Positions 25,330 to 37,476 of a stretch of DNA of 64,000 nucleotides are shown here, piece by piece. The notes under the pieces are model-generated. The model had not been told where the DNA came from. It did not search any database and saw only the letters and a list, made by a program, of their open reading frames with translations. The position numbers and the translations under genes are program-made. Every line of letters begins with the position of its first letter. The stretch's first letter is position 1. Source of the DNA: Trema orientale (Eukaryota; Streptophyta; Magnoliopsida; Rosales; Cannabaceae); NCBI GenBank assembly GCA_002914845.1, contig JXTC01000005.1:517949-581948 (forward strand), written 5' to 3'.

Positions 25330-26723
25330 AGTGGAGGATTCAATAGTCAATACAAGGCTAGAGACCTGAGCCCAAATAGATGAAGAGCCAGTTTGGTAGA
25401 ACTGTGAATTATGAAAGAATTACTGTTAGTTGTGCTGAAAGAAAAATTTGTTGTAGTATAAAGCAGTTGAGTGTTTAGTAAATTATAATTTTAAATATTT
25501 TGAAAGTTGTAAAAGCTATATCATAGTGCTTAGTTAACTTTTAAGACTAAGCTACTGTGTACATACAAAATAACCAAAATAAATATTATTATCTAATTAC
25601 TTTATTACTTATCTTCTAAGTATTTATTCTAGAAAAATTTCAGTAAATTCCCTACAAAAAATTTCACTATTTTTTTTTTAAAATATTGACAATAAAAGAA
25701 GATGTTTAGTTTTTGGGGGGTGGCATTTTATCCATAAAATATACAATAGATACTCGTAATAAAAAATGTATCCACTATAAACACCCAAATTCTTTTTTTA
25801 AATGATAATAAACACCCAAATTGACAATACATGTATATGGCAAAGAAAAATTCGGATAGAATCGAGAAAATTACAGAAGAATTAATTAAATATTTGAGTC
25901 AAATACCTGAAACTTGAAAAATTGAATTAAAAAAAATTAAAAAACAAAAGCATTTGAAATCTCGTGTATTCTCAAAAAATTAGACGAGCCACTTCGCTCG
26001 TCATTTGTCTGGGCTCCTTTTTTCTTCTATGTTATTCCAATTTAAGTCGAATGCTTTCTAATTTACTTTCTAAATTAAAAATAAATGACACTTCAAATTG
26101 ATCTCAGCATGACCAAAAAAAAAAAAAAAACAACCGAGAATCTGGAATTTTAACTCACCCACCACACAAATTAAACTATAGCAGGAAACGAAGAAGACGA
26201 TCAACTAGTCCACACATGTTCAAACGGCAGCCCAATGATGTAGAAGAAGATGAAGAGTTCATCTTTTAGGTTTCAGAGAAAAGGATATTTACTTGGTATT
26301 TCCTCAATTCTTTAGGGTAATTTTTGGTATATTTAAATGTTCATTAAAACTCTCGATAGATTCTCGCATAATCTTTCAGCTGAAGTTACCTAAGACCAAT
26401 TTCTACTTTTTGCTCTAACTTTAGTATAAATTATTCAATAATCCGTTTCTTAGGATTTAACCAAACGTCTTTTGTCCAAATAAGTGTTTTTAGTTTGTTA
26501 AGACGCTTAACCAAATTAGCCCGAAGTATCACGCTGAGGGCTGATTAGCTCAATGCCAGGGCTTTTTCTGAAAATAATAATAATAATAATAAATAAAGAA
26601 AAATAAAAATCTATAGCAGTTTTCGGTTTCTTAAGAAAAAATTGCCAAAAATACGTCATTCTTTAAAACTGTTATTTGGCCTAATTAATTACCTCTAATG
26701 CCGACTATATATCTCAACCTAAG
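25330..26723. other. Intergenic, possible worn DNA element
   Basis: No gene is seen. The motif GAGCCAGTTTGGTAGAAC at about 25386 and the reverse complement of the stretch ending near 26523 (CGGGCTAATTTGGTTAAGC) could be the ends of an old element of about 1.1 kb, but no target duplication supports it. An (AAT)n tract lies at about 26570-26592. Confidence 0.3.
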
Positions 26724-26732
26724 TTTTCCTTT

Positions 26733-27149
26733 GGGTAATTTGTAGCAAGAATCTCTAATTTTTGGCATTTAGATCCCAATATTTAAATTTCGGCACTTAA
26801 ATCCCATTAGTACCCCTTAGTTATTTCCATCCAACTCTTCCATTAAAGAAGTATGAGACGAGAAAAAAAAAAAAAACTCACGAATTCTTTTAAAGAAACC
26901 CATTTAAACGATTTACCTTAATATTTTTTTTAATGGGTTTTCTTTAAAAACGTTTGTAATTTCTTTCTTTCTTTTTTTTTTTTTTTATTGTGCTCATACA
27001 TTTTTAACAAAAGAGTTAGACGGAAGTGGCTGAGTTACTAACGGATGCAATCCTTACTAGAGATTTGGAATTTAAATGTCAAAATTTAAAAAATAGGGAC
27101 CTAAATACTAAAGATGCTAAGGATTGAGAATTTTTGCTACAAATTACTC
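26733..27149. mobile_element. Mutator-like (MULE) MITE
   Basis: Long inverted repeats (about 110 bp) are visible: the left end starts GGGTAATTTGTAGCAA and the reverse complement of the right end starts GAGTAATTTGTAGCAA. Both pass through CTCTAATTTTTGGCATTTAG or the corresponding CTCAATCCTTAGCATCTTTAG, then TTTAAATT, and end near CCAACTC or TCTAACTC. Flanks ttttccttt (26724-26732) and ttttccttc (27150-27158) match at 8 of 9 bases, a 9-bp Mutator-type duplication. The 417-bp element has no coding capacity. Confidence 0.85.
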
Positions 27150-27158
27150 TTTTCCTTC

Positions 27159-29024
27159 TATTGCATGATTGCACAATATAAAAGGCGTGTTTGCTTATTT
27201 CATATTTTATTGGTAGTTGACTGAATAATTACGACTCATGCATTCTACCAAATGTCAAAATATGTAAATAGATAAAGAACATGCTAGCATGAGACGTATT
27301 TCCATCTTGCAATGAAGAATGGAAGACCTTAATAGCCAAATCGGAGTGTCCATTGATTTGAAATTGTATATTTTTAGCTGATATAATTTCAATAATTCAG
27401 AACAAAGGTAGCCTTCTTGAAATGTATTAAATAAAATATGTAAAATAAAATTCTACTTGGATTTGAAAATTAAAAATCCAATTGGATTGTATTGGTTTTA
27501 GTTTCAAGGTTCAAAGCCAATGAATCCATTCAATTCAATGTTGAATAACAATGTATTTTATGTAACACAAACTAAAACAATGTATACTTTAAATAGTTTC
27601 ATTTGTTAGTACTTTTTTATTGAGTTTATGCATACTTATTTTATGCATTGAACATGTCAGTATAATTATATTGAAATTCTTACTTTTAATATAATTCTTT
27701 TGTTTTGAGATTGAAAATACTATGTTAATTAACTAAGGTATAAAAAGGACATCCAATCTAGTCCGTACAAAGTCCAATTAGATTGGATTGGATGCACAAC
27801 TACAAATATAATTATTCATTAGATTGGATTGGTTTTGTGCCAATTGTTAGTTTGAGAAAACACGATGAGCATATTAAATCAATTAACATTTCAAATTGCC
27901 AATCAAAATATAGCTCATCAAATATTGAACTAAACATGAACAATTCTCATTGGCATCTGAGGTGTGCCAATGGTATTCGTTTAAAGATTTTCTCTCAAAC
28001 TTAGTGATGAGTTGTTGGTTTCCATCTTATTCCAACCAAAGTTGCTAAATCAATACATCAAAATTGTAAGAAGGTGATTACGGCTCTCTTCTACTATCCC
28101 TCTCTTTCTCATTCTACCACAACTTTCTCATTCTACCACAACGCATATAACACATACTAATTGTATAGTTCTACTTGCCACTACACTAAACTCGTAGGGA
28201 TTGACGATTTGAACACAATATAATAATATGACTTGAAATTCGCACGTTTAATTGACATATTTGACGCGAAATTGACTCGAATTGACATGATTAATTAATT
28301 TTTTATTTAAAATATTATAAATTATTTAATAATTACTTCATATAAAATATTATTTTAATGAATTATGTAAATAAAAAAAATAACAAACTAATGAACTAAT
28401 TTATCTTAATAAAGTAAGACTAAAGTGAAAAATCAAGTAAACGAATAATTATAATATTTAGAAGTGTTGTGACGCGTCAATCTGAATGACGCTCTCATTA
28501 AACAAGTAAACTGAGGGTGATTCCAAACTCGCACAATAAATGGGTCGATACAAAATGACACGAATTACTAGTCCTTCAAAATTAGCCTATACGGCAATAT
28601 TCAATTGTGGTAAGAGAGGTCTTTTAGCCCAATTGGCTAGTTAAAGCATTATGAGTGAGAGAGTCCATAAGCTTCAGACCTATTAGTTAATAAATGTCTA
28701 TTTCATAAGGCCCTATATAATACCATGCAAGATTGCTTATAATTATTCAATTATATAGTTATCTATAATATGCGTATTGAGTGAATTAGCAATAATAATT
28801 ATGTTAGTCCAAAATAAATTAGACACCATATCCATTGGATCCAAACCTATGCTCATCCCTAAATTTTGTCTCTCCACACACACGGACAAACATAATTCAA
28901 AGCATAATAAGCTAGTTGAGAGTTACAACGACATGACTAAAATAACATTTTACTCAATAAAGAAAGTCATACAATAATGTCAAAGATAATATAACTTCTC
29001 ATGGCCTATAGATTCTTAAGACTT
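27159..29024. other. Intergenic, no gene seen
   Basis: AT-rich DNA with repeated ATTGGATTGG-type words at 27480-27830. A stretch at 28200-28570 rich in GACACGAATT-like and GACGCG words is reminiscent of worn retroelement remnants, but no boundaries could be set. Open frames 27783-28004 and 28777-28977 carry no known motif. Confidence 0.4.
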
Positions 29025-29031
29025 AATCGTC

Positions 29032-29155
29032 ATTTTTTTATTAAAAAAAATTAAGCTTAACTAATGATTTCCACTTATTACGAAGAAAGGAAAATAACTC
29101 ATACATGAATTGAATTCCCGACCTAATACACAATTTCCACCCACCTAGTAAGCTA
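29032..29155 (-). mobile_element. tRNA-derived SINE, family 1, copy B
   Basis: On the minus strand it ends in GTAATAAGTGGAAATCATTA then GTTAAGCTTAA and an A-rich tail, closely matching the 3' part of copy A (GTAGTAAGTGGTAGTCATTA then GTTAAGTCCCA). A worn box B (GGTCGGGAATTCAATTC) and box A-like start (TTTAGCTTACTAGG) are present. A short aatcgtc direct repeat flanks it (29025-29031 and 29156-29162). It is shorter and more worn than copy A. Confidence 0.7.
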
Positions 29156-29162
29156 AATCGTC

Positions 29163-31647
29163 CTTGTTACATTCTTCGTGATCATATTGTTATTTCAATA
29201 GTTTGATTGGAGATTGCATTATTATGAATAAATAAAACTGGACTGACTATGAGAGTATAAGGACAAAAGTGAAGCGGCACTCACGTAATTCATAGAGCAG
29301 TTTAGGAAATGCTATCTTTTCATTCAAAATCTGTGTTTATATTATACCTCTCACATTGACCTAAAAGTATTATCCTTTCATTTGAAATTTGTATATAATT
29401 CGTTAAACTGAATTAAGAATACACATTTGTCATTTGTCTGAGTTTGGGTCTTGGTAATGACTCAAAGTTGAGGGAGAAAAGGTATTACTATAAAAAGTTA
29501 AAATAAATATGGGTCGTATAACAAAATGACCGAATTTGAACAAAATGTCCGTTTTTCAAATTTGTAGCAAAATGATGAATATATCAGTATATGTACTAAG
29601 CTCATTATAAAAATTAATATACTCAGTACATAGACTACTAGATATTCCATTAAACTATAAAAAGAGAAAATCGGATATCTATCAAAACGAAGTATAAAGA
29701 TATCTATTAAAACGAAGTATAAAAATACGGACACACACTCGAATTTCCTAAAAAAATAAACATTCTTATCGTATATTTTGTAATGTTAATGGGCTAGGCC
29801 GCTAGAAGATGGGCTTGGCCATCAAAGTTTGCAGAATAAGCATTAGGCCATATTCTCGGCAATTCTCTTTTAGCCCAAAAGAAGAAAAACGTTTTATATT
29901 TCTTTTTTCTTTGTGTCCAAAGTTTGACAAACTTGGTCAAAATATGCAAAAAGTATTGCCATTATTCTCTTTCTGTATTCTCTTTCTCCTCTTTGTCCCG
30001 AGTTTGACAAACTAGGTCAAAATATGCAAATAATGTATTAGTGCTGACATTCAGATAAGAACCTTGTTGTGGCAGAGCTACCTAGATTGTTGCACCTCTT
30101 TTAAGAGATATAGTTTTTATTCCAAGCCAACTACGAGACCTAATTGTCTTCTTAGAGGGGGAAAACAAAAGGGGGTTTATAGAAATATGACTAAAATTTA
30201 GGCTTAATTTAAGTAAATATCTATTTGTCAAATGTTATAGCAAAATATCCGGTATATATATTATATATCAAGTGTAAAATTTTATATATCAAGTACAAAA
30301 AGTTATATACTCAGTACATTTCAGTATAATAACTGAAATTAGTAGATAAACATATCCACTAAATGTAAAAATATATATACCTGGACATTTAGCTATAAAA
30401 TTTAAAAAATAGACATATATTTAATCAAATTTAAAATATTGGTCATCTACCTAAATTTTTCAAAAAAAAAAAAAAAAAGAGAGAAAAAAGAAAGAAAGAA
30501 AAACACCATAGCACCTTATATTATGTCCATCAACCTAGTCCAACCAATACACTCCCAACAAATTTTTTAATCATTTATTTATGAAAGAGCAACGTTGTAG
30601 AGCACTTTGTAATACTAAATAACATATACTAAAAAAAATGTATAAGATTATACATTATATAGAAACCACCATTTACTTAATTTTAATTACCTAGTTGAGA
30701 CTATTGATATCACTTTTTGTCCCATTTACTAAAAGGAAAATATAGATGCAACATAATAGGCTAAAGCCAAAAAGGGATGAAGAATCATGTTTGCAATTGC
30801 ATGGAAATTTTCTTTTAAGCCTGCAACAGCAGAATATAAAATTTTTGTACATATTCCTTGTTTCATTGTTTTGATTACCAAATTTTCCTTTTGGAGAGAC
30901 TTGTAATGCGTTTTCTACGATGTGGATATGAAATATGAATAGATATATATGCGTATGGGTATATATCTACATATGTACGGAAAGACATATACATTTATGT
31001 CTATACAATATAGGAAAGAAATGAACATCAAATACTTAACAATACAACAAAACTGGCTTTTATCTCTCAGGCCAAATGATCAAAACCACAGTTGCTCCAT
31101 TTCATCCAAAATTTTTTTTGCAACGAAATATGTATCATGTTCGCATAAATCATAATGGATAAAATACTAACAATCTCCCATTTTATTTTAGCAAGATACT
31201 AATTTTGATCATGTGCTTTTAGAAATGTAAAATTAGTCTATTTAATAATAAATTAAATCAAAATAATTTCTTGTAGATTTGGCCAAAATTACACAGTTAA
31301 ATTAAAAATACTCTTTATCAAATTGGTTGAAAAGTCTAACTGTCTTTTTAATCCTATAATCAAACACTTCTTTTTTCAAAAAAAAAAAAAAAAAAGAGAA
31401 GAAGAAAAAGAATTGGGCATTTAAGTTGTTTGGTGATAAAGTTTAAATTAATGTTTACCAATTTTTAGATAAAAATTGACAAAAGTTAATAGAAACTTAT
31501 CAAAATGAATAACTTTATTCGAAATTGACAAATTATAGAGACCTATTATGCATTGTTACAAACAAAATGTTGAAAATATTAGTTTGCTAAAAACAGAAGA
31601 AAGAATTTTATTTTATTTTTTGGGTGTATTCTCCGATCATAGTACAA
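29163..31647. other. Intergenic with one small tandem duplication
   Basis: No gene is seen. A 40-bp motif (TTTGACAAACTTGGTCAAAA then TATGCAAA) occurs at about 29911-29951 and again at 29991-30030, about 80 bp apart. Related AT-rich sequence with ACTCAGTACAT words recurs at 29580-29640 and 30240-30330. Poly(A) tracts occur near 30462 and 31379. Confidence 0.5.
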
Positions 31648-31665
31648 AAGAATTTAGCTTATTTT

Positions 31666-31981
31666 TTTTTATAACTAAAAAGGGAGGAAGAGCGACCAGC
31701 ATGATTATCCTTTTTGGGCAAGACCGTAAGTGCTCTAACCCCGTTCAAAAATATTCTCCAAGACCCTACGGGCGAATCGCCACCACCGGACGATGGAGTG
31801 AGTCACCTGAACCCCATCCGAATAACTAGTGAGAACGGCACTTTGGGGCAGAGAGTGAGACACTAGACTGGCAGGTAGGTACCCTCACATTTAAGACTTC
31901 CGAGAGAGCCAACTAGGATCTAACCCAGGACTTTCAGCTTCCAAGATAATAAAGTTGCCGCTAGGCCACCTGTTCGGTGAT
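31666..31981 (-). mobile_element. tRNA-derived SINE, about 316 bp
   Basis: On the minus strand the 5' end carries box A GTGGCCTAGCGGCAA and box B GTCCTGGGTTAGATCC, a full pol III promoter. A GC-richer body of about 220 bp follows, then an A-rich 3' tail. The element is flanked by a perfect 18-bp direct repeat, aagaatttagcttatttt, at 31648-31665 and 31982-31999. The GC-rich body stands out sharply from the AT-rich surroundings. The open frame spanning 31548-31829 is a by-product of this insertion. Confidence 0.9.
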
Positions 31982-31999
31982 AAGAATTTAGCTTATTTT

Positions 32000-33262
32000 A
32001 TTTTGCTAAAGGCAGTTAATTAAATTTGACTAATCATAAGAGAAAAGTAGTATTGTGTAGCATTTGATAATAAGGACAAAATTATAAGTTTAGATAATTG
32101 TATAATTTCTTGTTGACTCTTTTTATTATTTTTCTTGGATGTCTTCTCGAGCATTTGCCATTTAGTGAGGGATGGAGAATCAAAAGAACCTTGGAATTGT
32201 CTAGCAGGCTTTGTTATAGTTGGCTCCAAGATTGTTATTATTATTATTATTTTCAATGAAACAGGAATAAGGTATAACCTGCATGCCACACATAATTACA
32301 TAAAATTGCCGCGTAGTACAAAATAAAAAATAAATAAAAATTTAGGCTAAGATTGTAAGATACAATTAATTTCTTTTTAGTAAAAAATAAAATATACACA
32401 CAAACTTTACATACAATAATATATCATGTGTTATTGATTCAAGCCACTTATGATCTTTGAAATAGGACTCTACACGTATCTAAGTGACCAAGACAATATA
32501 TGTTAGATCACTATTGTTAGATAAATATCCCCTCAAAAAACGAAAACCACAGACATTGCTTTTTTGCCCTTTTCAAAATAGGCATTAAAAGCCCAAATTT
32601 TTTGATGTTACCGTGTTTTCCTCATATAAATAACAATGCACTGGCATACATCACTACTGATATTTTTTTAATATCTATAGTTATTATTTTACTCAATTAA
32701 AATTCATTATATACGTATTTTCATATAAAAAATAGAGTGAAAAAAATATTAAATAATATGTATTTAATTTTATTTTTTCTAACACTCAAATTACAATAAT
32801 CGTCAGATGATACTCTAACGGCTAAAAAAAATACACCTATAGATAGGTTAAAAAAAATACCTACTGAATTATGGCTATATATATATATATTTGATTCTAA
32901 AGTAAAATAGATAATGAAAATTATGTAAAAAAAAATTTTTAGTGATACTTAAACTTTTTATTTTATGTTAAAAAATTATAAATGTTATAACAAGCCTAAA
33001 TATTAAACTTTCTACCCTTAATTAGTAGGATTTTAACTTAGAACTTCCACATCAGAAAAAGGAGTAGTTAGCAGCAATTGTACTTACAACTACGAGTACT
33101 TAATTTTCATAATTATTACTATTATGTATATAATTAAATCGAAAGGAAAAAAAATAATTAATAAACTAAACATGTGATAAGTTTGAACGTACATATATTA
33201 TTTGTAAAAAGAAAAAGAAAAAAAAATCATTTTATAATAGTTTCATATATTAAAGTATGAGA
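32000..33262. other. Intergenic, no gene seen
   Basis: AT-rich DNA with an (ATT)n tract near 32236-32251 and a (TA)n tract near 32877-32891. The open frame pair at 32020-32326 lies on opposite strands of the same stretch and has no known motif. Confidence 0.5.
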
Positions 33263-36200
33263 GTTCTTCCAAGTGCAGGGTGCAATCACTGAGTATATCT
33301 CTCCTCAGAGAGGTCTTCGACAGGGTGACCCCTTTTTTCCTTACTTATTCCTTCTATGCGCCCAAGGATTGTCCTCATTGACTGAGCATAACTATAAAAT
33401 TCAAGGCCTCTCTGTAGCTCGTGGAGCCTTTAAAGTCTCTCACCTGTTCTTTGTTGATGACAGCCTCATCTTTTGTAAAGCTGATGAACGAGCATGCACA
33501 ACCCTCAGGAACATCTTTCGCATATATGAAAGAGCATCTGGCCAGAAAATCAACTATGAGAAGTCAGCCATATCCTTCTCTCCCAATACCAGCCCTGATA
33601 TCATAGCTTTTTTCCACCAACACCTTGGCATAGAAACTTGTGACTGCCACAAAAAGTATCTGGGTCTTCCCACTATGGCTAGACGATCAAAAAAGGAACT
33701 TTTTAGCCCCATCAAAGACAAAGTTTGGAAGCACCTAAATTCTTGGCAAGAGAAGCTTTTTTCTCAAGGAGGCAAGGAGATTTTGCTCAAGGCTGTTATC
33801 CAAGCCATTCCCACTTTTGCTGTGTCTTGCTTTTGTCTACCAGTTTCTTTATACAATTCTCTAGAAACCTTAATGGCTCGTTTTTGGTGGGGTTCTGTGG
33901 GTGATGCAAAAAAGACGCATTGGATTGCCTGGAAGAAGATGTGCCTATCCAAAATAGACGGGGGCCTCAAATTTTGTTCTTTTATGGACTTTAACCAAGC
34001 TCTCCTTGCAAAGCAAGCTTGGCGAATCCTTTCCCACCCAAATTGTCTCTTAGCTCGAATTTTCAAAGCTAGATACTTTCCATACGAGGACTTTTCCAAA
34101 GCTTCTGCAGGCTGTTATCCTTCCTTGACTTGGCGCAGTATAGTGTGGGGTAAGTTCTTACTCGAGAAAGGTCTTAGATGGTCCATTGTATATGGCACCT
34201 TGGTCAAAGCTTCCTCGGACCCCTAGATCCCAAATATGGCTCATTTCTGACCTTCTTTCTTGACCTACCCAAGAAAGACTATGGATGGGTGGCTAATTTT
34301 ATCCTTCTCTCCAGAACTTGGGATACAGCTAAATTGAATCTTCTTTTTTGTCTCTCTGATGTGGTAGTTATCACATCTATCCCACTCACCCCTCTACCCC
34401 GCTAAGATGGGGTCTTTTGGCATTTTGAAGAATCAGGGTGTTATACAGTCAAGAGTGGTTTCCATTTGGTTTCTAGACAGTCAAATTCAAGTCCTTCTTC
34501 CTCTCAGTTTCCTAAGAATTGGTGGACCAATTTCTAGAACCTTAACCTTCCTAGTAAGGTCAAAATTTTCAGTTGGCGTGCTTTCTATGATGCTAATCCT
34601 ACATCATTAGCTTTAACCCGCGGAAACATTCAAGATCATGTTCGGTGCCCTATGTGTGGTTTCCAATATGACAATACTACTCATGCTTTAATTTCCTACA
34701 AATTCAGTAAATCCTTTTAGAAACTCTTCGACTTTGGCTTAGTTTTTCACCAAATGAAGACATGGGCATTCAGAGATATTTTATTCCATACTTAGTGCTC
34801 TCATGGAAATTCAGGGTTAGAACTTTTTCTTATTATCTGCTGGAGTATTTGGGGTGATCGAAACAAAGTGACCCACGGTCAATGAGTGAGACCGCATACA
34901 GAAACCTATTCTTGATGCATCAATTATCTTCGAGAATACAAGGCTGCCCAAAAACGAAGAGTCTTAACTCCCCTTTCCCAGTCTGACCTTAAACCCATCA
35001 AATGGCAGCTACCTTTATCTTATGGCTACAAGCTCAACGTAGATGCGGCCATTTTGGACTCTCAAAGATGTGTGGGTTTCGGCGCAATAATCTGGGACAA
35101 CTCTGGCTTTGTCATGGCCACTGTGGCAAAAATCATTGGCCCTTAAACACAAAGATTGCTGAAGCATCTGCTCTAGTCTTTAGAATGCAATGGGCCAGTG
35201 AAATTTTCCCCTCCCTTGAAGCTGTGGAATCAGATGCCCAAGCGGTGATCACTGCCCTTAAAAATGCCCACACATATTAGTCTGAACTAGGATATTTCCT
35301 TGATGATATAAATATTTTATTGACTACATTTCTAGGTGTTTCTGTGTAACACCCCAAGTCCCACATCGGGTATATTCTGGGAAGATCATGAGTATTTAAG
35401 TGGTAGTCCATGAGCCCAAAAGTACCTTCAAGCTAGCACTTTTGGGTGAAGCCCAGTGGTGTTACATTTGGTATCAGAGCCGACTCAGTCCATACCTGTG
35501 TGGTCCGTTGTGTGGGCCTTTGAAGGCTGCCACGGGCCAGAATCGTGGTGAATATGGACCCCACCCATAGGGGTTATATGTGGGCTATTGAATGTGGACC
35601 CCCTGGTGAGGACGCTAGGCCCTTAACTAGGGGAGACTATAACGCCCCAAGTCCCACATCGGGTATGCTCTGAGAAGATCATGGGTATTTAAGTGATGGT
35701 CCATGAGCCCAAAAGTACCTTCAATCTAGCACTTTTAGGTGAAGCCCAGTGATGTTACATTTTGATATTCAGAGCCGATCTAGTCCACGCCTGTGTGGGC
35801 CTTGGAAGGCTGCTATGGGCCAAAATCATAGTGAATATAGACCCTGCCCATAGGGGTTATATGTAGGCTTTTGAATGTGGATCCCCTAGCGAGGACGCTA
35901 GGCCCTTAACAGGGGGAGATTGTAACACCTCAAGTCCCACAACAGGTATGCTATGAGAAGATCATGGGTATTTAAGTAGTGGTCTATGAGTCCAAACGTA
36001 CCTTCAAGCCAGCACTTTTGGGTGAGGCCCAGTGGTGTTACATTCTGTTAGCTATGTCCATAGAGAGTGTAACTATGCAGCTCATAAATTAGCTAAATTA
36101 GCACTTAGGCTAGACGATGAACTCTCTTGGATGGAGGAAATCCCTTCTCCTATTTTGTCTGTTGTAATCTCTGATTATCTTAGAGTTCATCGGTGACATC
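33262..36200 (+). mobile_element. 5'-truncated L1-type LINE, split by a TRIM element
   Basis: The frame at 33273-34226 (317 residues) is reverse transcriptase: SPQRGLRQGDPFFPYLF at about 10-26, the catalytic FVDD at 60-63, and GLPTMARRSKK and FWWGS in the thumb/connection. The upstream fingers and the endonuclease are missing, so the copy begins inside RT, as usual for LINE truncation. Further fragments downstream resemble the zinc-binding RT-associated domain (VRCPMCGF near 34650, SIWGDRNKV near 34845) and an RNase H domain (LNVDAA near 35035, EASALVFRMQWA near 35160). The RNase H end (VHRECNYAAHKLAKLALRLDD) resumes at about 36055 after the TRIM. Several stops and frameshifts between 34200 and 35340 show it is inactive. 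The 3' boundary is approximate. Confidence 0.88.
35345..36042 (+). mobile_element. TRIM (miniature LTR) retroelement with three LTRs
   Basis: Three 122-bp LTRs lie at 35345-35466, 35638-35759 and 35921-36042. They are separated by two internal segments of 171 and 161 bp. The LTR begins TGTAACACCCC and ends GGTGTTACA, with 8-bp inverted ends. Each internal segment starts with a primer-binding site complementary to initiator methionine tRNA (TGGTATCAGAGCC in the first) and ends in a purine tract (GGGGGAGA). The insertion is flanked by TTCTG on both sides (35340-35344 and 36043-36047), so it went into the LINE's RNase H region as one unit. No coding sequence is present, as in all TRIMs. The LTRs are visibly diverged, so it is not recent. 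Confidence 0.9.
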
Positions 36201-37145
36201 CAATATTTTTTGGACTATCTATCATCTAATTGAATATACATTCATTGGTGAAATCCAATAATATTTTTTGGACGATCCATTACCCAATTAAAAATACATT
36301 AGATATTCCATTGAATATACATTAGATGTTCCATTTTAGCAATACAAATAGAATTGATACAATCCTACGTCCAATTAGTTTGGACTGATCAGTTTCGAGG
36401 TTGCCAAGAACTTGTATCTAAGCAAGTAAATGTCTCAATATATTTATGAAAATTTTGAAATAGCATTTGGATTTTTGCCCTCCCGTTCACCGATGTAATT
36501 GAATCAATCCAATTAGATAATGGAATTAGCTTAAATTGAATTGTAATTGAATGTCTAGTATTTAACAATTCATTTGTCTTTTTGGATTTTTTTTTAGGGA
36601 TTAGGGATGTTCAAAAAAATCGCCAAACAGTGAAAACCGCCCAATTAATCCAAACTGCCCAATATATACGGTTTCTCTTCTTAAATGACCGGTTATGGTT
36701 AGAAAATATGAAAACGGACTTGACCGGTTCGGTTTTTAGTTTTAGATAAATTTGATTGGATTCAAACTGAACCGGCCAGTAAGTTTGTATATGTATTTTT
36801 TTAAAAAAATATATATGTATATTATAGTTAAAAATTTAAAATCATTCATTCTAATTGAGTAATGATTACTCTTAGCTCATTTAAGACTATGTTATTTAAG
36901 ATTCTTATGATATTTTAGACTTTAAGTCTTGTTGTTGTAATGTGTTTAAGATTAAAGACTTTAAGTTTACTATTCAATTTCGATTAGGTTGTAAGTTGTA
37001 ACTAAAATTTAACTTTACTAGGACTTTCGAGATTTTTTTTTAAGTTTACTAGGTTGTAAGTTGTAATTAAAATTTCAATTTAAGGTTTTTTTTTGAGAGG
37101 AGGATTTTCCACACCCCACTATATCATCGAGTTAAAGACTCTCTC
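36201..37145. other. Intergenic, repeat-like
   Basis: No gene is seen. CCAATATTTTTTGGACTATC and a close variant recur about 60 bp apart near 36199-36290. A stretch at 36620-36790 rich in ACCGGTTCGGTTTTTAG-type words is typical of dispersed plant repeats, but no ends were resolved. Confidence 0.45.
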
Positions 37146-37476
37146 TTTTTTTTTTTTTTTTTTCCGTCCTTCGAAATGGAAAAAGAGAATCGGTAGTATT
37201 CTTACGCTCCCTCTTAGGTCTCACCCATAATTGGACGAAATGATCCCTAGACCAACTGGTAGAACGACAAGACACTTATCCCCGTGTTTTTGTCAGCCAG
37301 CAAGAACACAAGAGGCCCACTCATTGGGAGTCACTTTCCTGAGGTGGGAACCACTCATTGGAGAACACCATTTTAGAATGGGAACCGAGCTCACATACAT
37401 CTACAGAGGCTCAAACCCCCTGATCTATTAGAATCGAAGACTTCGACGCCTTTGCCATTGTGCCACCACACGAGTG
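37146..37476 (-). mobile_element. Probable tRNA-derived SINE, about 330 bp
   Basis: On the minus strand it starts near GTGGTGGCACAATGGCAA (box A-like), followed about 40 bases later by GGGGGTTTGAGCCTC (box B-like). A GC-richer body follows, and it ends in a poly(A) tail (18 T at 37146-37163 on plus). Its plan and length resemble the SINE at 31666-31981. No clear target duplication was found, so the 5' edge is uncertain. Confidence 0.65.

Noticed and set aside
26538-26570. GGGCTGATTAGCTCAATGCC resembling a SINE box A before an (AAT)n tract
   Set aside because: No box B and no duplication, so a chance match is more likely.
28615-28690. tRNA-like start TTTTAGCCCAATTGGCTAG, possible SINE head
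   Set aside because: A box A-like motif is present, but no box B, tail or target duplication was found.
31548-31829. 93-codon frame with RKCSNPVQKYSPRPYGRIAT
   Set aside because: It is created by the SINE inserted at 31666-31981.
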